This document shows, piece by piece, positions 29,846-34,536 of a DNA stretch of 34,536 nt. Positions within the stretch are counted from its first letter, which is position 1. Every line of letters starts with the position of its first letter. The notes below the pieces were generated by a model. The model was not told the origin of the DNA and searched no databases. It was given only the letters and a program-made list of their open reading frames with translations. A program made the translations under genes and the position numbers. This DNA comes from Actinomycetes bacterium (lineage in GTDB: Bacteria > Actinomycetota > Acidimicrobiia > Acidimicrobiales > RAAP-2). The stretch is from the NCBI GenBank assembly GCA_021818025.1, contig JAKAFH010000015.1, positions 1 through 34,536 of the forward strand, read 5' to 3'.

Positions 29846-31044
29846 TGGACGGGCCCGTCGAGGACTTCGCGACCGACTGGGACCACACCGACCCTCGCTG
29901 GGTCCACGACCCCTACCCGATCTGGGACGAGTTGCGCGAGCGCTGCCCCGTCGCGCACACCGAGCGCTACGGCGGGGCCTGGTTCCCCTCGACCCACGCC
30001 GGCGTCTCGGCCGTGGCGACTGACACCGAGCACTTCACGAGCCGCACGGTCGTCATCGGCAACGGCCGGCCGATGGAGGACGCCCCGCCCGCGCCGATCG
30101 GGGTCGCGCCGCCGATCACCTCGGACCCGCCGTTCCACCAGATCGCGCGCCGACTGATCCTGCCGGTCTTCGCGCCGGGCCCGGTGCGCGAGCTCGAGCC
30201 GATGGTGCGCGCGCTGTGCGAGCGCCTGCTCGACGCGCTCGAGGGCGCCACCGAGCTCGACGCCGCGACCGGCTACGCCCAGTTCATCCCCCCGGCCGTG
30301 ATCATCCGCATGCTCGGCTTCCCCGAGGCCGACGAGGACCTCTTTCGCGAGTTCGTGCACATCGTGCTCGAGGGCGTGAACCTCCCCGTCGAGCAGCGCA
30401 TCGAGGAGTTCGCCCCGATCGAGGCCTACCTCGACGCCCAGATCGAGGACCACCGCGCCAACCCGCGTGACGACCTGACGAGCTACCTGCTCGGCGTGGA
30501 GGTCGCCGGCCAGCGCCTCGCGATCGAGCACATCCGCGGCACGATGATCCTCGTGCTGATCGCGGGGATCGACACGACCTGGTCGGCGATCGGCGCGTCG
30601 CTGTGGCACCTCGCGAGCCACCCCGAGGACCTGGCGCGACTCGTCGCCGAGCCCGAGCTGCTGGCGGTCGCGGTCGAGGAGTTCCTGCGCTTCTACGCGC
30701 CGGTCACCATGGCGCGGCTCGTGAAGGACGACGTCGAGTTCTTGGGTTGCCCGATGAAGCGCGACGACTGGATCCTGCTCGGCTTCCCGGCGGCGAACCG
30801 AGACCCGTCGGCCTTTCCCGACGCCGACCGGTTCGTCATCGACCGGCTCGAGAACCGCCACCTCGCCTTCGGGCTCGGCATCCACCGCTGTGCCGGGTCG
30901 AACCTCGCGCGCATGGAGCTGCGCGTGGCGATCGAGTCGTTCATCGCGCGCTACCCGCGCTTTACGCTCGTCGACCCCGAGGCCGTGACCTGGTCCCAGG
31001 GCCAGGTGCGCGGCCCGCGCAGCGTGAGAGTCCGCGTCGGCTAG
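29845..31044 (+). CDS. cytochrome P450
   Basis: 399-aa soluble bacterial class I P450. The I-helix oxygen-activation motif is AGIDTT (D243, T244), the K-helix ExxR is E279-R282 in EEFLRF, and the heme loop is FGLGIHRCAG with thiolate C349. The N terminus (WVHDPYPIWDELRERCPVAHTERYGG) is typical of the bacterial CYP group. The substrate is unknown. ATG 29845 overlaps the ferredoxin stop; a longer open frame upstream runs through the esterase gene and is not coding. The TAG stop is shared, as CTAG, with the convergent aminopeptidase gene. Confidence 0.95.
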   Translation: MDGPVEDFATDWDHTDPRWVHDPYPIWDELRERCPVAHTERYGGAWFPSTHAGVSAVATDTEHFTSRTVVIGNGRPMEDAPPAPIGVAPPITSDPPFHQIARRLILPVFAPGPVRELEPMVRALCERLLDALEGATELDAATGYAQFIPPAVIIRMLGFPEADEDLFREFVHIVLEGVNLPVEQRIEEFAPIEAYLDAQIEDHRANPRDDLTSYLLGVEVAGQRLAIEHIRGTMILVLIAGIDTTWSAIGASLWHLASHPEDLARLVAEPELLAVAVEEFLRFYAPVTMARLVKDDVEFLGCPMKRDDWILLGFPAANRDPSAFPDADRFVIDRLENRHLAFGLGIHRCAGSNLARMELRVAIESFIARYPRFTLVDPEAVTWSQGQVRGPRSVRVRVG

Positions 31045-32528
31045 CTCAGCCCCAGGTTGGGCGTCGGCCGGCGCCACTGCTCGGCCATCCACGCCTCGAT
31101 CGCGTCGGGGTCGCGCGGCAGCGCGGCCGAGAGGTTGCGTGGTCCGGTCTCGGTGACCAGGATGTCGTCTTCGATGCGCACCCCGATCCCGCGGTACTCC
31201 TCGGGCACGGTGAGGTCGTTGGCCTGGAAGTAGAGGCCCGGCTCGACGGTGAGCACGTAGCCCGCGTGCAGCTCGCCGCGGTAGAGCTCGTTGCGCGCGT
31301 TCGCGCAGTCGTGCACGTCCAGGCCCAGCATGTGCGACACCCCGTGCAGGGTGTAGCGACGATGGGTCTGGCGGTCGGGGCGCAGCGAGTCCTCGGGGTC
31401 CTCGAGGATCCCGAGCTCGGCGAGGCCGTAGGCGAGCACGCGCACCGCGGCGTCGTGGGCGGCGCTGAAGGCCGCGCCGGGCTTGACGGCGGCGATGCCG
31501 GCGTCCTGGGCGGCGAGCACCAGCTCATAGACGCGCCGCTGGGCGCCAGAGAAGACGCCGTTGATCGGCAGGGTGCGCGTGACGTCAGCGGTGTAGAGCT
31601 GGTCGCACTCGACGCCCGCATCGAGCAGCAGCAGGTCGCCGGGTCGCACCGCGCCGGTGTTGCGCGTCCAGTGCAGCACCGTCGCGTTAGCGCCGCTCGC
31701 GGCGATCGTGTCGTAGCCGACGTCGTTGCCCTCGACGCGCGCGCGCAGGTTGAAGACGCCCTCGATCACGCGCTCGCTGCGTCCCGTCGCCTGGGGCAGG
31801 GCCCGCACGACGTCGGCGAAGCCCTCGACGGTGTGCGCGACCGCGACCTCGAGCTGGCGCTGTTCGAACTCGTCCTTCACGAGGCGCAGCTCGCCCAGGG
31901 TCACGACGAGCCGCTCGTCGTGCTCGCTTAGCTCGAGGGCCGCGTCGAGCGTGGCGTCAAAGCCCCGCACGACCGCCATCGTCGTGTCGGCCAGTTCGCC
32001 GAGGTGCTTGGCGAGGTCCTCGAGCGGCGCGGTGTCGATCTGGTAGTACTGGGCCGCTTCGGTGACGCCGCGGCGCGCGCCGACCCAGAGCTCGCCGTAG
32101 CGCGAGTCGGTGAAGAAGGCGTGGGTGCGCGCGTCGCGGCGCTCGGGGACGTACAGCGTCGCGTGGCCCGCGCCCGCCCCCGGGGTGATCACGAGCACGC
32201 AGTCGGGCTCGTGACAGCCGGTGAGGTAGAAGAAGTCGGTGCCGGGACGGAACCGGTAGTCGGTGTCGTTGGCGCGGACCTTGGCGGTGCCGGTCGGGAT
32301 CACGAGGGTGAGCCCGGGCATCGCCTCGGCGAGCCGGGCGCGGCGCTGCGCGGCGAAGGGAGCGCTCGGGTGCACCGCACGGCTCGGCTCGGCCGGGGCC
32401 CAGTTGCTCGTCATCGACTCGACGAGCGCGCGCGGCACCGCGGGGCGGTGCCCGCCGGCCCAGATCCAGTGCTCGCTGATCGGGTGCTCGGCGGAGACGT
32501 CGGGCTCGGTGACGGGGTTATCGCTCAT
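31041..32528 (-). CDS. pepP: Xaa-Pro aminopeptidase (M24B)
   Basis: 495-aa metallopeptidase releasing N-terminal residues before proline. The N-terminal AMP_N domain (about 40-190) contains FYLTGCHEPDCVLVI; the pita-bread catalytic domain follows. Metal ligands are visible as D303 (LLLDAGVE), D315 (TADVTRTLP), His in GVSHMLGLDVHD, Glu in LTVEPGLYF and Glu in GVRIEDDILVT. The two aspartates are 12 residues apart, one more than in the E. coli enzyme. ATG 32528 has a TAGATT box ending 6 nt upstream (leaderless). It is divergent from the enoyl-CoA hydratase gene by 61 bp and convergent with the P450 gene with shared stop bases. Confidence 0.94.
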   Translation of the reverse strand: MSDNPVTEPDVSAEHPISEHWIWAGGHRPAVPRALVESMTSNWAPAEPSRAVHPSAPFAAQRRARLAEAMPGLTLVIPTGTAKVRANDTDYRFRPGTDFFYLTGCHEPDCVLVITPGAGAGHATLYVPERRDARTHAFFTDSRYGELWVGARRGVTEAAQYYQIDTAPLEDLAKHLGELADTTMAVVRGFDATLDAALELSEHDERLVVTLGELRLVKDEFEQRQLEVAVAHTVEGFADVVRALPQATGRSERVIEGVFNLRARVEGNDVGYDTIAASGANATVLHWTRNTGAVRPGDLLLLDAGVECDQLYTADVTRTLPINGVFSGAQRRVYELVLAAQDAGIAAVKPGAAFSAAHDAAVRVLAYGLAELGILEDPEDSLRPDRQTHRRYTLHGVSHMLGLDVHDCANARNELYRGELHAGYVLTVEPGLYFQANDLTVPEEYRGIGVRIEDDILVTETGPRNLSAALPRDPDAIEAWMAEQWRRPTPNLGLS

Positions 32529-32534
32529 GTGGTC

Positions 32535-32540
32535 AATCTA
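32535..32540 (-). promoter_or_regulatory. -10 box of leaderless pepP promoter
   Basis: TAGATT on the minus strand ends 6 nt before ATG 32528. Confidence 0.55.
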
Positions 32541-32577
32541 CCAATCGTGATTTCAGAGACGACCTAGTCCTTCGTCG

Positions 32578-32583
32578 TAGTGT
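32578..32583 (+). promoter_or_regulatory. -10 box of leaderless enoyl-CoA hydratase promoter
   Basis: TAGTGT ends 6 nt before ATG 32590. Its -35 zone overlaps that of the divergent pepP promoter. Confidence 0.55.
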
Positions 32584-32589
32584 CGTGCC

Positions 32590-33255
32590 ATGGCGCTGTC
32601 ACTGGACTTCGACGGCCCGGTCGCGGTGTTGACGTGGCGCGACGGGGAGAACCGCATCAACGACGACTCGATGGGGGCCCTGCACGCCCGCCTCGACGAG
32701 CTCGAGTCGCGCAGCGGACCCCTGGCGCTCGTGCTGACGGGCGAGGGCAAGTTCTTCTCCAACGGCCTCGACCTCGAGCGCTACGGCGCCGATCCGGCGG
32801 GTCTCGGCCACGTGCTCACCGAGCTGCACCGCATGGAGGTGCGCCTGCTCACGTTCCCCGCCTACAGCGTGGCGGCGCTCAACGGGCACACCTTCGCCGG
32901 CGGCGCGCTGCTCAGCTGTGCCTTCGACTACCGGGTGATGCGCGAGGACCGGGGCTTTTGGTGCATGAACGAGGCCGACATCGGCCTGCCGCTGGACCAC
33001 AAGCTCGCCGCCATCCTCTTCAACCGGCTCCCGCGCGCCACCGCGATCGAGGCCATGCTCACCGCGCGGCGCTTTACCGCGCCCGCAGCGCTGGCCGCGG
33101 GCATCGTCGAGGCGGTCGCGAGCGAGGACGCGGTGCTCGAGCGCGCCGTCGAGCGCGCGGCCGCCATGGCCGAGAAGGACCGCGGCGTGCTGGCGCGCCA
33201 CAAGCGCATCGCCTACGGCGAGATCGCCGCGACGTTGGGCTTTCCGCTGGATTAG
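32590..33255 (+). CDS. enoyl-CoA hydratase/isomerase family protein
   Basis: 221-aa crotonase-fold protein, at the short end for the family. The oxyanion-hole segments are GKFFSNGLDLERYG (about 53-66) and NGHTFAGGALLSCAFDYRVM (about 98-117), and the acidic residue region is MNEADIGLPL. The single acidic position and short length resemble delta3,delta2-enoyl-CoA isomerases rather than two-glutamate hydratases. A role in unsaturated fatty acid breakdown is likely but not certain. ATG 32590 follows TAGTGT by 6 nt. Its TAG stop overlaps the bioY TAA stop as TTAG. Confidence 0.88.
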   Translation: MALSLDFDGPVAVLTWRDGENRINDDSMGALHARLDELESRSGPLALVLTGEGKFFSNGLDLERYGADPAGLGHVLTELHRMEVRLLTFPAYSVAALNGHTFAGGALLSCAFDYRVMREDRGFWCMNEADIGLPLDHKLAAILFNRLPRATAIEAMLTARRFTAPAALAAGIVEAVASEDAVLERAVERAAAMAEKDRGVLARHKRIAYGEIAATLGFPLD

Positions 33256-33836
33256 CCCTTGGTGCGGTCGACCAGGCGCCAGGTCGCGGGCAGCGCCACG
33301 CCGGCGATCGCGGCCTTGATGACCTCACCGGTGACAAAGGGCGTCAGGCCGAGCGAGATCGCGGTCGCCAGCCCGACGTGCAGGCTCACGGCGAGCCACG
33401 GGACCGCGATCGCGAAGATGATGACCTCGCCCACGACCATCGACGTGACGGCGCGCGCCACGGTGCGGTCCGCCCCGCGCGAGGCGAGCCAGCCGAGCGC
33501 GGCGCTCGCGACGACGAAGCCCAGCAGGTAGCCGAAGGTCGCCATCGGGACCCCGCTCGAGTGGCCGGCGAACCACGGCACGCCGAGGACCCCGGCGGCG
33601 ACGTAGAGGCCCATGGCCATGGTGGCCCGGCGCCAGCCGAGCGCCGTGCCCACGAGCAGGACGCCGAGCGTCTGGCCGGTGATCGGCACGGGCGTGAAGC
33701 CGAGGTGGATGGTGACCTGGGCGAGCAGGCCAACGAGCGCGGCGCCCGAGACCACGAGCACGGCGTCGGCGACGCGCGACGAGGCCACGGCGTCGGCGAG
33801 GACGCGGCGCGGGGACGGTACGGCGATCGTGGACAT
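33252..33836 (-). CDS. bioY: biotin transporter BioY (ECF S component)
   Basis: 194-aa membrane protein of the BioY family, which binds biotin and works with or without the energy-coupling factor module. About six hydrophobic helices are seen. The family signature is PVPITGQTLGVLLVGTALG at about 52-70, followed by LGVPWFAGHSSGVPMATFGYLLGF. ATG 33836 has a strong GGGAGGT ribosome site and a TAGCAT -10 box at 33864-33859, so this gene uses a short conventional leader. No bioM/bioN ATPase or permease is adjacent. It ends overlapping the enoyl-CoA hydratase stop. Confidence 0.92.
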   Translation of the reverse strand: MSTIAVPSPRRVLADAVASSRVADAVLVVSGAALVGLLAQVTIHLGFTPVPITGQTLGVLLVGTALGWRRATMAMGLYVAAGVLGVPWFAGHSSGVPMATFGYLLGFVVASAALGWLASRGADRTVARAVTSMVVGEVIIFAIAVPWLAVSLHVGLATAISLGLTPFVTGEVIKAAIAGVALPATWRLVDRTKG

Positions 33837-33858
33837 AGGACCTCCCTAGTTTTCGCCA

Positions 33859-33864
33859 ATGCTA
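33859..33864 (-). promoter_or_regulatory. -10 box for bioY
   Basis: TAGCAT on the minus strand, giving a leader of about 15 nt that carries the GGGAGGT ribosome site. Confidence 0.45.
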
Positions 33865-33880
33865 CGCGACGGCGATGGGC

Positions 33881-34536
33881 CTAGAGCCAGCCCTTGTCGC
33901 GGGCGATCTGCTCGACGTCGCCGATGCGCAGACCGGTGCGGTGCTGGAGGGTGCGGATCAGTCCGCCGGCCTCGTAGAGCGACTCGTGGGTGCCGGTGTC
34001 GAGCCAGGTGGTGGCGCGCGAGAGCACCTCGACGCGCAGCTCGCCGCGCTCGAGGTAGGCGTTGTTCAGCGCCGTGATCTCGAGCTCGCCGCGCTCGCTC
34101 GGGGTGAGCGCGCGGGCGAACTCGCTCGCGCGCTCGTCGTAGAAGTAGATGCCCGGCACGGCGTAGCTGCTCTTCGGGGCGGCCGGCTTCTCCTCGATCG
34201 AGAGCACGAGGCCGTCGTCGTCGAACTCGACGACGCCGTAGCGCTCGGGGTCCTTCACCTGGTAGGCGAAGATCAGCGCGCCCGACACGTCGGCGTTCTC
34301 TGCGAGGTGGGTGCCCAGTCCGGGCCCGTAGAAGAGGTTGTCCCCGAGGATGAGCGCGCACTTGTCGCCGTCAAGGAACTGCTCGCCGAGGATCAGGGCC
34401 TCGGCGAGGCCGTTGGGCTGGTCCTGGACGACGTACTCGAGCGCAAGCCCGAACTGGCTGCCGTCACCCAGCAGGCGCTGGAAGGCGGCCTGGTCGTGGG
34501 GGGTCGTGATCAGCAGCAACTCGCGCAGTCCCGTGA
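33881..34536 (-). CDS. rfbA: glucose-1-phosphate thymidylyltransferase, N-terminus outside the window
   Basis: Partial gene: 217 codons to the stop, running off the right edge; roughly the first 45 residues including the GGxGTRL nucleotide loop are missing. Visible motifs are LLLITTPHD, LGDGSQFGL, LGDNLFYGPGLG (metal/sugar site), KDPERYGVVEFD, EEKP, GIYFYD and WLDTGTHESL. These are diagnostic for RmlA/RfbA, which makes dTDP-glucose from dTTP and glucose-1-phosphate, the first step to dTDP-rhamnose. The protein stops at IARDKGWL, about 25-30 residues earlier than E. coli or M. tuberculosis RmlA, lacking their C-terminal helices. Other rml genes are presumably upstream, beyond the edge. Confidence 0.92.
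   Translation of the reverse strand, partial: TGLRELLLITTPHDQAAFQRLLGDGSQFGLALEYVVQDQPNGLAEALILGEQFLDGDKCALILGDNLFYGPGLGTHLAENADVSGALIFAYQVKDPERYGVVEFDDDGLVLSIEEKPAAPKSSYAVPGIYFYDERASEFARALTPSERGELEITALNNAYLERGELRVEVLSRATTWLDTGTHESLYEAGGLIRTLQHRTGLRIGDVEQIARDKGWL

Noticed and set aside
29332-31092. Long open frame on the minus strand across the P450 gene
   Set aside because: Antisense shadow; the P450 frame on the plus strand has all family motifs.

Overview
The window is chromosomal DNA of a high-GC actinobacterium. Gene content and order (rimO-pgsA-cinA next to recA, a DUF3048 protein, DUF4395, sedolisin-type secreted protease, P450 with a CxxHxxC ferredoxin) and the strong G/C bias at third codon positions fit a deep-branching actinobacterial lineage such as Acidimicrobiia. 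That class-level placement is inference. I see no insertion sequence, phage, CRISPR array or integration scar. Genes are packed very tightly: the largest gene-free gaps are about 125 bp (before recA) and about 105 bp (before tRNA-Ser GCT), so there is no stretch over 300 bp without a gene.

Layout: 83-5967 (+) ClC chloride protein, PaiB-like FMN protein, two GNAT acetyltransferases, DUF3048 protein, alpha/beta hydrolase and agmatinase, nearly all overlapping or a few bases apart. 5964-7334 (-) group II PLP decarboxylase, tail to tail with the agmatinase. 7425-8345 (+) prephenate dehydratase. 8434-11975 (-) tRNA-Ser(TGA), typA and a coupled pair of unrecognised genes. 12021-12339 two tiny convergent genes (41-aa membrane peptide, 73-aa coiled coil). 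12349-18311 (-) secreted glycoside-hydrolase-like protein, S53 protease, DUF4395 and TSUP transporter. 18401-19768 NUDIX hydrolase (+) facing an orphan solute-binding protein (-). 19873-25577 (+) tRNA-Ser(GCT), rimO, pgsA, cinA, a serine hydrolase and SOS-controlled recA. 25640-31044 (+) hexapeptide acyltransferase, MFS exporter, serB, HSL-type esterase, ferredoxin and P450. 31041-34536 aminopeptidase P (-), enoyl-CoA hydratase/isomerase (+), BioY (-) and a 5'-truncated glucose-1-phosphate thymidylyltransferase (-).

The most striking signal is regulatory. At about 15 genes a TANNNT hexamer, usually TAGNNT, ends only 5-9 bases before the start codon, which is the signature of leaderless transcription. 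This signal fixes many starts here, reveals a 41-aa gene, and points to an ATC start codon for the glycoside-hydrolase-like gene: its signal-peptide frame is open and intact but has no ATG, GTG or TTG. In three places the TAG stop codon of one gene doubles as the first half of the -10 box of the next. Several convergent pairs end with shared or abutting stop codons and leave no room for a terminator.

Functionally the window is mostly housekeeping (RecA/SOS, RimO, TypA, PgsA, CinA, PheA, SerB, two serine tRNAs). It also has accessory modules: secreted degradation (S53 plus GH-like), a P450 redox pair, a possible sulfur-handling pair (TSUP plus DUF4395), and an undescribed two-gene unit at 10396-11975.
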